A stretch of DNA of 64,000 nt from Inia geoffrensis (taxonomy: Eukaryota > Chordata > Mammalia > Artiodactyla > Iniidae). Below, piece after piece: positions 22,690 to 33,396 of the stretch (position 1 is the first letter of the stretch; each line of letters starts with the position of its first letter). The position numbers and the translations under genes are program-made. Location: NCBI GenBank assembly GCA_036417435.1, contig CM070899.1:170529494-170593493 (forward strand), written 5' to 3'. Under the pieces are notes generated by a model that saw nothing but the letters and a program-made list of their open reading frames with translations, was not told where the DNA came from and made no database searches.

Positions 22690-23150
22690 CATTGATGGGA
22701 CAATCTGACACTGCTGCCCCTGATGTGATGCCCCCAGGATGTGGCATCACCTTTGCAATACTGCCACCAAAGTGTTTCGCTTGAGTCTAATCAGGAGGGA
22801 TCAATCTGACAAATCTCAACTGAGGGACATTCTGCAAAATAAACAAAATGGCTGGTCTGGATTCTTCGAATAAAAAAAAGACATTATTGGGATAATTTGG
22901 AAAATGTGAATATGAACTATATGTCAGAAAGGGTATTAAATCAATTAAATTTTCTGAGTGTGATAACTACTGTGGTCGTGTAAGAGAAGGTCTTTGTTCT
23001 TAAGAGATAAATGGTGAAGAAAATAAAGCACATGCAGTAAAATGTAAACAATGAGTGAATCGGAGTGAAGGGAACATGGGTGTCTGATGCACTATTCTTA
23101 CTTTTTTGTTGTTGTTGGAGTGTTGAAACTTTTCAAAAGAAAAAGTTGGG
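22690..23150 (+). mobile_element. Old L1 (L1ME-like) 3' end
   Basis: GGGACATTCTGCAAAATAAAC, AAAGACATTATTGGGATAATT, TGATAACTACTGTGGTCGTG, AAGAGAAGGTCTTTGTTCTT, and GTTGAAACTTTTCAAAAGAAAAAG at the end match a widespread old mammalian LINE-1 3' segment. The subfamily is tentative. Confidence 0.7.
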
Positions 23151-23210
23151 GGAAAAAAGAACCAATCTTTTAAGTCAGAGAGACCCGAGTTTTAAAAAAG
23201 CAAAGCAGGG

Positions 23211-23425
23211 ACTTCCCTGGCGGTCCAGTGGTTAAGACTCCATGCTCCCAATGCAGGGGGCCCGGGTTCGATCCCTAGTCAGGGAACTAGATCCCGCATG
23301 CCGCAACTCAAGATCCTGCTTGCCGCAACTAAAAAAAGACCCTGCAGGCCGCGACAAAGATCTCGCATACGGCAACAAACATGTGCGCCACAACTAAGAG
23401 CCAGAGCATCCAAATAAATTAGGAA
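23211..23425 (+). mobile_element. CHR-1-type SINE with several 3' modules
   Basis: GGGACTTCCCTGGCGGTCCA, B box GGTTCGATCCC, then five imperfect ~21-nt modules such as GATCCCGCATGCCGCAACTC. Flanks AAAAAAGCAAAGCA and AAAAAGGCAAAGCA form the target-site duplication. Confidence 0.93.
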
Positions 23426-23449
23426 GAAAAAAAGGCAAAGCAAAACAAA

Positions 23450-23478
23450 AAACAAAAAGAAAGAAAGAAAGAAAAAGG
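23450..23478 (+). repeat. (GAAA)n simple repeat
   Basis: AAAGAAAGAAAGAAAGAAAAAG tract after the SINE. Confidence 0.85.
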
Positions 23479-23534
23479 AACAGGGGAGAATGAAATGTTA
23501 GATGCAGGCAAAAACAATGTAAAAGAAAAAAGAA

Positions 23535-23740
23535 GGCTTCCCTGGTGGCACAGTGGTTGAGAGTCCGCCTGCCAATGCAGGGGACACAGGTTCGTGCCCA
23601 GGTCCAGGAAGATCCCACGTGCCGCGGAGCAGCTGGGCCCATGAGCCATGGCCACTGAGCCTGCGCGTCCGGAGCCTGTGCTCCGTGACGGGAGAGGCCA
23701 CAACAGTGAGAGGCCCGCATACCGCAAAAAAAAAAAAAAA
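23535..23740 (+). mobile_element. CHR-2 SINE, young copy
   Basis: GGCTTCCCTGGTGGCACAG to CGCATACCGC plus 15 A. Target-site duplication GAAAAAAGAA at 23525-23534 and 23741-23750. Confidence 0.95.
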
Positions 23741-23764
23741 GAAAAAAGAAATCTATCCTGGGCA

Positions 23765-23940
23765 GGGCTGATACATTATTTCATCTAATTCTCATAAAAA
23801 CCATTTGGGGGTAGATCATACTACTTCCGTCTTCATAGATGAGGATCTTGTGGTCCGGAGTTTAAGTGACGGGCCCAAGATCGCAAAGGACAAGACTCAG
23901 ACTGAAGTCCAGTCTCTTTCACTGTACTGCTTCCTCTCAC
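23765..23940 (-). mobile_element. MIR fragment
   Basis: ATTATTTCATCTAATTCTCAT, CATAGATGAGGATCTTGTGG, AAGTGACGGGCCCAAGATCG: reverse-oriented, diverged MIR. Confidence 0.75.
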
Positions 23941-23944
23941 CTTA

Positions 23945-26080
23945 CGCAGAAAATAAGCCACGTAGGTGGAAGTCATAGCAGGAGAGGTGTGTGAAAGAAA
24001 AACACAGGTGGAAAATACACTTAGACACTCATATAGCACATCTGCCTAGAGATGACACACGTTCAACACACAGAGAAAAAGTAAAGGAGAAAAAGGCGCA
24101 CACAACAAAGGCAAACAGAAACAGGCTTTCACATGGTCACATCCCACGTGAGGGAGGATCTTTCACATCACTGCTTCTACACTCCAGAACTGGGTTGTGT
24201 CTTCAAAGACATGATGGTGGGTACTATGTCATACTCCTCCCCCCTCTAGAACAGCTAACGCTAAGCTAGGGTTCATATCTGGCCATGAGCTTGACATCCA
24301 CCCCTAGGATAGGCAGAAAAGGAGGGGCCACCTGGGTCTAGATGCCGTGCTTAACGAACAGTCTGAAGCAGAAATGAGCTGGGAATCACAAGATTCTGAT
24401 GGATGATTTGAAAACATTAATCTTCTCTTCTTCCAGCTGCAAGCTGAAAGTGGGAAAGGATGAAGGGGAAGAGGTCAAAACACTTTGGCTTCAATATTTC
24501 ATTTTGCTTTGGCAATGAAGACTAATGTTTACTAGCCCAAAGAAGATTTCCCTGAGCGATTGCTAAAATTCTCAAATACCCAAGCATGAGAATATTAGTG
24601 TCAGATGGCTTTTTAATTTGCAGGGGTGCAGAGGCGATATCTGCTAAAGATTCCTAAGAATGAAGAGTCATGATCTTGGCCATCACTGGAGTAAAGAGAA
24701 CCGGACATGTCCGCTGAGGTGGGGGAAACAGCCCGAGGCAGAGCACGTATTCCAGGCTTTGCTTGGAAAGCAGGAAAGAGCCACCCAGGGGCTGAATCTA
24801 CCACAACAGCACTCTAAGACCGATGGCCAGATTTTTTTTGAGTTGTTTCATACTGCAAAATAAATCCACAGGCTGCTGCAGAGCTTCAAAAAAACACTGA
24901 AACCAAAAGGAAAACTAAAGGCAACATATCTCCTCGATTCAAAAGCATATTTTGACATTCTAATACTTCTAAAGTTATGATTTATACAGTCAAATATGAA
25001 ATCTGGCTACCACCAACAGGAATCAGCTATGACGTAGTTTTCCTTAACTATATATGTTCCAACTGAGTGGAACAGAAAAGGTGTCTTTTTATTTAATTGT
25101 CATTTTAGTTAAGTTATCTGCATTGGTAGTAGAACACACAGTTCAACTGTTAAATTGGGATCCCAAATCTTCATTTAAAAAGCTTTCAAAAGCTTTCATG
25201 ATGCAGCACTGAAACGTAAAGTTAATGTCTGGCGAAGGCTGACATTCATAGACCAGGACACACAATTTATGGCAGCAGAAATTGCCAGAGCGCTCAGATT
25301 ATAATTTTCAAACTCAAAAGAGACTGATGTGGCAGATTTATGTAACATGAAGGATTATCATTTAGGTACCAAAGGCCTACCTATCAAACACCTGTAATTG
25401 GAATTCAAGAGAAGTTGTTTCAATTCCAACAATACTTAAGACCACAAAGAAAAATAAATCTTTGTATTTAACCCAACAAGAAACATTAAAAAAAAATTCA
25501 TGACTTTCTCTGACAAGCCTAAAAATTATATTGTGAACTCTAAAGGTTGAAAGGAACAGACTTGGGTTATGAACAGCACACTTGGCTCATTGTCCTAGCA
25601 TGCTCAGCCTGTCTTAGAATCTTTAGATTCTCAATGTGAAGAAGTGAAGACTCACATTTTATAATACCTGTAATACTAAGAAGAAATGATATGTAACTCT
25701 ATGAGAACTGTATACTTTTATGTCCTAAAATGTCCCTGAACATTCAGTGCAGCATCTCCCACCTCCAAAAAAGAAAATGGTAATGAACTGATCAATGCAA
25801 TGGTATAACAATGTTGAATGTTCTCAAGATAAGAACTGAAAAATGCCCTCTGGCTTTAACCACACAGAAGTCACTGGTTATCTCTGGAGAAACGTTGAGG
25901 GTGGAAACCAAACAGAGCCCCTTCAGAAGTGAGTGGGGAAGAGAGATAATGACACAGCCAACTTATCTGAGAAGGTGAGTCCGTTCGGTACGTAGCGATT
26001 GTAACATGCGTTCCTCTCTGTCACTCATAGTTCTTCCAATTTCATGGCTCCAAGCATCTTTGATGTGGATGTGCTGTACC
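23945..26080. other. Intron 1, long repeat-poor stretch
   Basis: About 2.1 kb without a named repeat. Such a gap in a repeat-dense intron could reflect conserved non-coding DNA, mainly at about 24900-25650, but conservation cannot be judged from one sequence. No exon seen. Confidence 0.4.
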
Positions 26081-26084
26081 ATCA

Positions 26085-26300
26085 TTTAACCAGTTCTCTA
26101 TTGCTGGAAACTGACTGTTTGCCTTTCTTTCAAGAAATAATGCTATGAGCATGATATTTTCATTTGCTGAAAAATTATATGCAGCATGGCCTAAGGATAA
26201 AACTGGAAATATCAACCAGTTCTTGTTGCCTTTCTGTGGGGTGAGGAAATTTCTGTTTTTTTTGTCTTGGTCAATATTCTGCACCTGGCTCCAAAACCCC
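26085..26300 (-). mobile_element. Old L1-like fragment (tentative)
   Basis: CATCATTTAACCAGTTCTCTATTGCTGGAAA and AAATAATGCTATGAGCAT resemble a diverged L1ME 3' region in reverse. Confidence 0.4.
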
Positions 26301-26309
26301 CAAAGGATT

Positions 26310-26830
26310 GGGGCTGTCGGTAAAAATAACAGTCAAGGGTGGTAAACTCTGCACTAAAGAGCTCAAGCAGTGTGTGTCCCATGGTGACCCTGCTTTCTCT
26401 CTACTTGCAAGGATTTATGGCCATTTCTGTGACCACGTGTCCAAAATATATGTGCCATGGAAAAAGTTTATATCAGAAAAATCTGAGGTACGTTTAAGAG
26501 TTTCCAGCGTCAACCCAGTTCTAATTCTTTTCCTGAGTCTCTTTGTAAATTTTCTCTCTTCTTCCTCAAAGATGCACTGACAATACTTTCTACTCTCCCG
26601 CTTTGAAGCAAGAACGGAACTGAATTTTTACTCCCCCACATTCAAGATGATTCATCCCTTAAAACAAAAACATCTTTTTCTCCCAAACAACCTTCCATAA
26701 GTAGCTGGGGTGCGGTGTTGGGGGGAGGCGTCTATTTTGTTTACATTTCCCTTGTGACATGTGGGCTCACCTAGGCCTGAGACTGGGGGACCACTGAGTC
26801 CCTCCCCAGGGACAAGGGCAGAATCTAGAA
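26310..26830. other. Intron 1, no confident feature
   Basis: Unique-looking; no repeat or exon recognised. Confidence 0.4.
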
Positions 26831-26834
26831 CCAG

Positions 26835-27050
26835 GAGGCCGGGGTTCAAAACCCAGCACTGCTGCTTACTGGCTGGGTAAACTTGGGCAAGTTACTTAAC
26901 CTCTCAGGGTTTTAGTTTTCTCATCTTTGAAAGGTGTGATAATCAGCTACCTTGTGGGGTCAAAGTGACTCCTATAAATGAATGCATGTAAAGTCCATAG
27001 AACAGGCTGGGCTTAGCTCTAAGTGCTCAGTAAATGTAAGCCTTAATACA
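26835..27050 (+). mobile_element. MIR
   Basis: GGGGTTCAAAACCCAGCACT, ACTTGGGCAAGTTACTTAACC, TTTTCTCATCTTTGAAAGG, AAGTGCTCAGTAAATGTAAG: nearly full MIR. Confidence 0.92.
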
Positions 27051-27059
27051 CCATTAAGC

Positions 27060-27625
27060 AGTTGGAACTGAAGCCTTCTTTTAGCTTCCAGAAAGCCTGG
27101 AAGGCTGATGGGGCATCCTCATAATAATCCTTCGAAGTTAGCATTATTTTCATTATTTTACAATGTTTAAGTTACTTATCCTAGATCACAAAATTAATTA
27201 GTTGCAATAGTATGGAACCACCAATTATTTTACTTAAAATAAGTGCCACTTTGAATCACTGCCTTAGGGTCTTATTAGCATCTTAGGGTTTGAGGAGAGA
27301 GATTTTAGGTGAATGCAGCAGCTTAAAAATGGTGCTTGGGATCTCAGTTTAAATGTCACCTTCTCAAAGAAGAGCATGCCCCTTCAAGATCTCCACGACA
27401 TCACACTGGATGCTCCAGCGATCAAGGATACAGGCTGACTGGACATTCCAATCACGGCTGTGGAGAGGAGGGTGATGGTGACCAGCACACATCACACAGT
27501 TCCAGCCAATGGTCTCCTGACCAGGATCTTCCCACTCAGCCCATCCCTTTCCCACCAACTGGGCCCAAGGGCATTCTTGGTTGTAACGGGTGGGGGTGGG
27601 GAGGTCATGTATTGAAAGAAAAGGG
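27060..27625. other. Intron 1, no confident feature
   Basis: Includes a weak reverse MIR-like stretch around 27120-27230 (ATTATTTTACAATG...CCTAGATCACA). Overlapping open frames on both strands at 27336-27660 have no recognisable product. Confidence 0.4.
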
Positions 27626-27629
27626 AGAG

Positions 27630-27820
27630 GGTTAAGACCTGGATTCAGCTCTGCCCTCACTGTGGTGTGATGCTGGGAAACTTAGCCTGAATAGTGTCGG
27701 TTTCTCAATCTATAAAACGGGGATATTTCACTGGGGTTTTGTAAAGGATTAAATAAGATAAGATAACGTACACAAAGTGTTTACAAATGTCTCATACACA
27801 TGGGATGCTCAGAAACTGGT
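27630..27820 (+). mobile_element. MIR fragment
   Basis: CCTGGATTCAGCTCTGCCC, GTTTCTCAATCTATAAAACGGGG, AAAGGATTAAATAAGATAAG. Confidence 0.85.
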
Positions 27821-27966
27821 AAGAGTGGTCATATCACAATCGCCCTTGTTCAGTTAGTAGGTATATCCTACGAGAAGATTGCCAGACTCTGAAAGCATGT
27901 GGCGGGCGGGTTGATAGAGCTGAGTAATCTAGTGAGGCCGATTTGGTCCTGCACCTTCTCTGCAAC

Positions 27967-28490
27967 GGTGGTTCTCAAAGTGTGGGTCCTCAGACCTGCC
28001 CCACAGCATCTCCCAGACACGTGGGAATGCAAATTCTTCGGCCCCACTCCAAAATTACTGAATCAGAAACTCTGGGGTGAGGACCAATAATCTGTGGGGT
28101 TTTTTGTTTTTTGGGGTTTTTTTGGCTGCGTTGGGTCTTCGTTGCTGCGCGCAGGGACTACTCTTCGTTGAGGAGTGCGGGCTTCCCATTGCAGTAGCTT
28201 CTCTTATTGCAGAGCACAGGCTCTAGGTGCTTGGGCTTTAGTAGTTGCAGCGTGTATGCTCAGTAGTTGTGGCGCTCGGGCTCTAGGGCACGTGGGCTTC
28301 AGTAGTTGTAGTGCACATGCTTAGTCACTCCACGGCATGTGCGATCCTCCCAGACCAGGGATCAAACCTGTGTCCCCTGCATTGGCAGGTGAATTCTCAA
28401 CCACTAAGCCACCAGGGAAGTCCCAATAATCTGTGTTTTAACAAGATTTCCATGTGATTTGACTGTACACTAAAGTTTGAGAACCACTGC
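27967..28490 (-). mobile_element. MER5A-type hAT element, split by a SINE
   Basis: Terminal inverted repeats GGTGGTTCTCAAAGTGTGG (left) and AGTTTGAGAACCACTG (right), with internal GAATCAGAAACTCTGGGGTGAG. Possible 8-bp target duplication CTCTGCAA / CTCTACAT at the outer edges. A CHR SINE at 28097-28424 interrupts it. Confidence 0.88.
28097..28424 (-). mobile_element. CHR SINE, long type, nested in MER5A
   Basis: Reverse copy: GGCTGCGTTGGGTCTTCGTT to AAGCCACCAGGGAAGTCC. Target-site duplication AATAATCTGTG at 28086-28096 and 28425-28435, both copies being MER5A sequence. Confidence 0.95.
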
Positions 28491-28499
28491 TCTACATAT

Positions 28500-28890
28500 A
28501 GATGGTAAAGTTAAAAAAAAAAAAAGTCACAGGCAAGTACAGGATGTACAAAGATTATGAGAACCAAAAGTTTTAGCCAAGTCAAAAGCAGCTTGTGTTT
28601 TATGTCAAACACAAGGAAAAAAGACACTCCCATGCCCTGTATTATTATCTCAGTGTTGAAAATGCATAAGAAATTGTCACATCTATTTATTGTTTAAAGG
28701 TACGGAATGAAAAAGAACCAGGTGTTTAATCTTAGGTGTCGGAGAATACAGCTCAGTTTTTACCACTAATGTTCCTGTCCTGGGCAACGTATGACCTCTT
28801 GAAGAAAGCAGTCACTCAATTCCTGTGGAATTTGGAAGCACTTCCTTTCCTTATTCATATGGAATAAGCACATTCACAGTATAATGATGA
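28500..28890. other. Intron 1, no confident feature
   Basis: A short A run at 28512-28524, otherwise unique-looking. Confidence 0.45.
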
Positions 28891-28892
28891 TG

Positions 28893-29392
28893 ATGGTTTT
28901 AAAGTGGCTTCCCGTTCTTTGATGTTCCTCCCCTCAAGATGTGGGGTCTCTGTCCCCTCCCGTGACTCTGAGCACCCTTGTGACTGCTATGATGGGTGCA
29001 GTGTTAAGGAAGTGACGCTCCGTGTGCACGGCAGGCCATCCCCCGGCCTCTGAGAACTCCCTCCAGACACTCCTTGTAGAGGCCTAGCTGTCACCCTGTG
29101 AGAAGCTCAAGCCACCTGGAGGGGCCACAGGAGACACTGTGGTCACCAGTCCCACCCAGTCCAGGGGCCAGGCCGGTGAGTAAAAAACCCTCCAGGTAAG
29201 CTCAGTCTCCAGCTGTCTGCATCACCCCCAGCTGTTCAAGTCTCCTCAGCTGAGGTCACGGATATTATGGAGCTGAGGCCAGCTAGCCCTGCCGTGGCCT
29301 GTCCAAACTCCTGATGCACAGAATCTGTAACCATAATAAAATTGTCTGTTCGACAGCAGTAAGTTTGGGGTGACTTGTTATGCAGCTGTTGA
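28893..29392 (+). mobile_element. MLT1-type MaLR LTR
   Basis: GAAGCTCAAGCCACCTGGAGGGGCCACAGG region, CCCAGCTGTTCAAGTCTCC, CAGCTGAGGTCACGGATATT, CCAAACTCCTGATGCACAGAA, ATCTGTAACCATAATAAAATTG (polyadenylation signal) and the end TAAGTTTGGGGTGACTTGTTATGCAGC. An old LTR with no coding sequence. Confidence 0.88.
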
Positions 29393-29394
29393 GA

Positions 29395-29600
29395 GTGGAG
29401 CAAATGATCATAGCAGCTACCATTCCATGGTACCTTCTACGTGTCCAGCATGATACTATGCTCTTCTGCTATATCCCTCCTCTTTGCACCTGCTCTGCAA
29501 AATATATTAGTCCCATTTGCAAGGGAAGAAATGGAGGCTCTGAGAAAATAAGTATCATGCAAAGGCACATGTGGTAAATGACTATTTATGTCAAACTCCA
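29395..29600 (-). mobile_element. MIR fragment (diverged)
   Basis: ACGTGTCCAGCATGATACTATG, CCCATTTGCAAGGGAAGAAATGGAGGCTC: reverse MIR pattern. Confidence 0.6.
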
Positions 29601-29689
29601 GTGCATAAAAAAATACCAAAATGTCAGTCGTTAACTATCTAGAAATGATAATGAGAAAATGGCAAACATTGTGATGGTCATTTCGTAAT

Positions 29690-30150
29690 AGAACAGAAAT
29701 ATCCAATCACTATGTTGTGCACCAGGGACTAACATAGTGGTTGTAGGTCAACTATACTTCAAAAACAAACAAAGAAACTCATAGAAAAAGAGATAAGATT
29801 TGTGGTTACTGTGGCATGGGGTAGGGTGGGGATTGGATAAAGATGATCAAAAGGTACAACCTTCCAGTTATAAGATAAATAAGTACTAGGAATGTAATGT
29901 ACAACATGATGAATATAATTAACACTGCTGTGTGTTATCTATGAAAGCTGTTAAGAAAGTAAATCCTACGAGTTCTCATCACAAGGAAAAGTTTTTTCTA
30001 TTATTTTAATTTTTTGTCTGTATGAGCTGATAGATACTCACCAAATTTATTGTGGTCATTTCATGATATATGTAATTCAAATGATTGTGTTATACACTTT
30101 AAACTTATACAGTGCTGTACATCAATTATATTTCAATAAAACTGAAAGAA
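29690..30150 (+). mobile_element. Two L1 3' ends in tandem
   Basis: First a short terminus at 29700-29765 (ATCACTATGTTGTGCACC...TCAACTATACTTCAAAAAC), then a longer one from CTCATAGAAAAAGAGATAAG to TCAATTATATTTCAATAAAACTG. Both are L1M-type 3' UTR. Confidence 0.85.
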
Positions 30151-30159
30151 AAAAATATA

Positions 30160-30512
30160 TAGTTTCATACGGTAAAGTAAAAATATATATATACACACCC
30201 ATATATATATATTAGTAATACAGTAACACCAGTGGAGTAAATACCATAATTAAAATAATATGTTACTGGTCCAAGACTCACTGACCAATGAAACAGAAGT
30301 CTAGAATGGTCCAAAGTAAAGAGATAAGAAATAAAGATTAAGGAAACAACCTTTCAAATACAACAAAAAGTTGAGTCAATTAATAAATAATATTAGGACA
30401 ATTAAACAAATACATTAACAAATTATATGTTCATGGTTTATAATGGGAAAAAAAGGGTTTTTAAGGATAAGAGATAAATGACACTAGCTATCCTGAAATT
30501 GGCCCATATTAA
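30160..30512. other. AT-rich intron 1 stretch
   Basis: A short (TA)n/(AC)n tract at 30183-30215, then AT-rich DNA without a named feature. Confidence 0.5.
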
Positions 30513-30530
30513 CTGGAAAAAAGAAATATA

Positions 30531-30758
30531 GGGGGCTTCCCTGGTGGCGCAGTGGTTGCGAGTCCGCCTGCCGATGCAGGGGACACGGGTTCGTGCCTCG
30601 GTCCGGGAAGATTCCATATGCCACGGAGCGGCTGGGCCCGTGAGCCATGGCCGCTGAGCCTGCGCGTCCGGAGCCTGTGCTCCGCAACAGGAGAGGCCAC
30701 AGCAGTGAGGGGCCAGTGGACCGCCAAAAAAAAAAAAGTAAAAAATAAATAAATAAAT
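30531..30758 (+). mobile_element. CHR-2 SINE, young copy (first of a shared-target pair)
   Basis: GGGGCTTCCCTGGTGGCGCAG to GTGGACCGCC, A run and an (AAAT)n tail. Flanked by AAAAAAGAAATATA at 30517-30530 and 30759-30772. Confidence 0.95.
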
Positions 30759-30772
30759 AAAAAAGAAATATA

Positions 30773-30946
30773 GGGACTTCCCTGGTGGTCCAGTGGGTAA
30801 GACTCCGCATTCCCAATGCAGGGGGCCGGGGTTCGATCCCTGGTCAGGGAACTAGATCCCACATGCATGCCATAACTAAGAGTCCGCATGCCGCAACTAA
30901 GACCCGGCACAGGCAAAATAAATAAATAATAAATAAATAAATATTA
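30773..30946 (+). mobile_element. CHR-1-type SINE (second of a shared-target pair)
   Basis: GGGACTTCCCTGGTGGTCCA, B box GGTTCGATCCC, end GGCACAGGC and an (AAAT)n tail. Flanked by the same 14-mer AAAAAAGAAATATA at 30759-30772 and 30947-30960. Confidence 0.95.
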
Positions 30947-30961
30947 AAAAAAGAAATATAA

Positions 30962-31085
30962 GCTTCAGTTTCCTCATTTGCAAAATAGGAGAGATGTTAT
31001 GTATTTCATAAGATTAAAGGGAAAAATGTCCATGGGAATCACTTAGCATAGTTCCCAGCACACACTAAGTACTAAATGAACTTTG
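30962..31085 (+). mobile_element. MIR fragment
   Basis: CTTCAGTTTCCTCATTTGCAAAATAGG, then TAGCATAGTTCCCAGCACACACTAAGTACTAAATG. Confidence 0.85.
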
Positions 31086-31089
31086 TGGC

Positions 31090-31536
31090 TATGAAAAGAA
31101 AATGGGAAACAGTAAAAGTTAGTAATGACACAGTTACAGTGTTTAAAAAAATTTTTTTTAAAGGTTAATGTTTTTTTCTGTGGAGAATTTAAGCATTTTA
31201 TCTACTCATCAGGAGGTCCAAAATCATTATTATTAATTACAATTAGTAATTATTATATCATTACAATATGTAACATATAATATCAACATTAATCATTTGA
31301 TTTAATTAATTTTGCCACAATTATGAGATGTTTGTCATGAAAAATACAGAAATTTGTGTCCCTGAATAAGCCAACTAGATAGAAATTAACGTGTCTACAG
31401 AGCATCACTAACAGCAAACTAGTTGAGATCTGAGCACATTTACGAAGCAAAGAAGGGCGCCTATTGGTTCAGTGGACAGATGACTCGATGAATTTCTTCA
31501 CTTTCTTTGTGAAGGATATTTACATACGATTTCCTA
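31090..31536. other. AT-rich intron 1, no confident feature
   Basis: No repeat family or exon recognised. Confidence 0.45.
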
Positions 31537-31547
31537 TGGGTATTATT

Positions 31548-31756
31548 ATTATTTATTTTTTTTGCGGTACACGGGCCCCTCACCGCTGCGGCCCCTCCTG
31601 CCGCAGAGCACAGGCTCCGGACACGCAGGCCCAGCGGCCATGGCTCACAGGCCCAGCCGCCCCGCGGCACGTGGGATCCTCCCGGACCGGGGCACGAACC
31701 CGCGTCCCCTACATCGGCAGGCGGACTCCCAACCACTGCGCCACCAGGGGAGCCCC
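31548..31756 (-). mobile_element. CHR-2 SINE, young copy
   Basis: GCGGTACACGGGCCCCTCAC to CGCCACCAGGGGAGCCCC. Target-site duplication TGGGTATTATT at 31537-31547 and 31757-31767. Confidence 0.95.
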
Positions 31757-31769
31757 TGGGTATTATTTT

Positions 31770-32100
31770 TATATGTGACAAATGAGAGCCTTTTAATTTA
31801 ATTATACTTTTCCTCCACACAGTCTACATGGGATCAGACCCATTCTAGAGCTACTGCATTTTAAATTTCTCTCTTACAGCTGTGAGAAGGAACAAGGATA
31901 GTATGGAAATAATGTATTTGAAAACAGAGTGCTCCAGAGTGTTCTGTCAGTTTTATTTAGACCACTAAGCCCATTCTCTATTGAATTCACATATCAAGAC
32001 AATAAAAACAGTGAATAAGGAACTTGGAATTACCCTTGATCATCATTCAAATGGTCCATGTTGGAGCCCTGCTGCATCACCAGGGCTGTATCACTACATG
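31770..32100. other. Intron 1, no confident feature
   Basis: Unique-looking. Confidence 0.45.
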
Positions 32101-32104
32101 TGAA

Positions 32105-32310
32105 TGTGATAACTGGATGCTTCACACCTGGGTTCAATGCTAAACGCATGACCCTGAGCAACTTACTTAACCTTGCTGAGCTTCAGTATTTTCATCTGTA
32201 AAACAGGGATAAGAAATGTAATTCATAAAATTGTTGGGAGGACTAAATTAACACAGACATACCCTTGCATAGTAACTGGCACACGGTGATGTTTGCATAT
32301 AGGTAGGAAT
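32105..32310 (+). mobile_element. MIR
   Basis: CACACCTGGGTTCAATGCTAA, GAGCAACTTACTTAACCTTGC, TTTTCATCTGTAAAACAGGGA, GCATAGTAACTGGCACACGG. Confidence 0.92.
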
Positions 32311-32319
32311 ATTTAAAAC

Positions 32320-33395
32320 GCATTGATAACTTCTGGTTAGTGGGCAGTGAATACACAACCTCTCCTAAAATTCCAGTGAAAGGACTCCATAACAGTCTGG
32401 AAAGCCAGGAAAGATGGCATTGCTAGACCAAAACCTTTGAGGAATTTCTGGAAGATGTTAAGGAGAAGGGATTGCACAGAGAACCTCTAGAGCTAGGGAG
32501 ACAGCAGTTCAATATGGGTCTGGAGGAGGGCTGTCAAACATAGAGCCAAGGAAAACATCTACACTCAGGGTCAGCAAAGATGGAAATCCAGGGACAACCT
32601 GGAGTAATTAAAGGACTGACGCTATGGGCCATTCAACTTCTCTGTCACAAGGGAGAATGAGAAACCACAATTGCCCCGGGTCTAAAATCAGCAAGAACTG
32701 TTGTCTTATATAATATGGGAGAACTGTCTTACTGGTTCTTAAGGTGGGACTTGAGCCAAAAAAACCCCAAGTAGAGCAATTTGGGACTCAGAAAGTTTGG
32801 GATCCTGTAACAGATACGCAGATCCCAGTCCAATCGCCAACTCTCCATCCATCGTTCCATCCTTTCCTCCATCCATCCATCTATCCATCCATCCATCCAT
32901 GCATCCAAAGGGGGTGGGAGGAGAAACATCCACATTCAGTGAAAGGCACCAAGAACTCTCTAGGAGCTCCACCTCCAACACAAGGCTTTGCTAGCCTCAG
33001 CAAACAGCACTCAAGGAGAGCTGAAACTTACATGCCTGACTGTTATCCAAACCAAACAGGAAAGCTGCCTGTCAATCCCCACTTCCATCTATAGAACCCT
33101 ATACAGTCAGCCTCCTAGTCAAGAAAGAGGCTTGTTCGGCTACAAGTAAATCATACCACCTTATGTTATTCTAGCCCTTCAATTAAAATTATGAATCAAC
33201 AATCAAGGCCCATGAAATATTTGAGGAAAAACACAAACATGGGAGCATCAAGACTAAAAACCAAAATACTGACCCCTGAGGAAAAAGAGTTGGTGAAAGA
33301 AATAGAAGAGAGAATTTAAAAAATTCCAATTGATGTCTTCAGAGAGATTTATGATGACACAGCAATAAGAATAACTGATATTTAAAAAGCAATCA
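32320..33395. other. Intron 1, mostly unassigned
   Basis: Apart from the CCAT microsatellite at 32838-32910 nothing is recognised. The piece 33180-33380 (ATGAAATATTTGAGGAAAAAC...) may be an old transposon interior. Confidence 0.4.
32838..32910 (+). repeat. (CCAT)n microsatellite
   Basis: Around 15 CCAT units with a few interruptions (CGTT, CCTT, CTAT, GCAT). Open frames across it (CMDGWMDGWM-like peptides) are artefacts of the repeat. Confidence 0.92.
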
Positions 33396-33396
33396 G

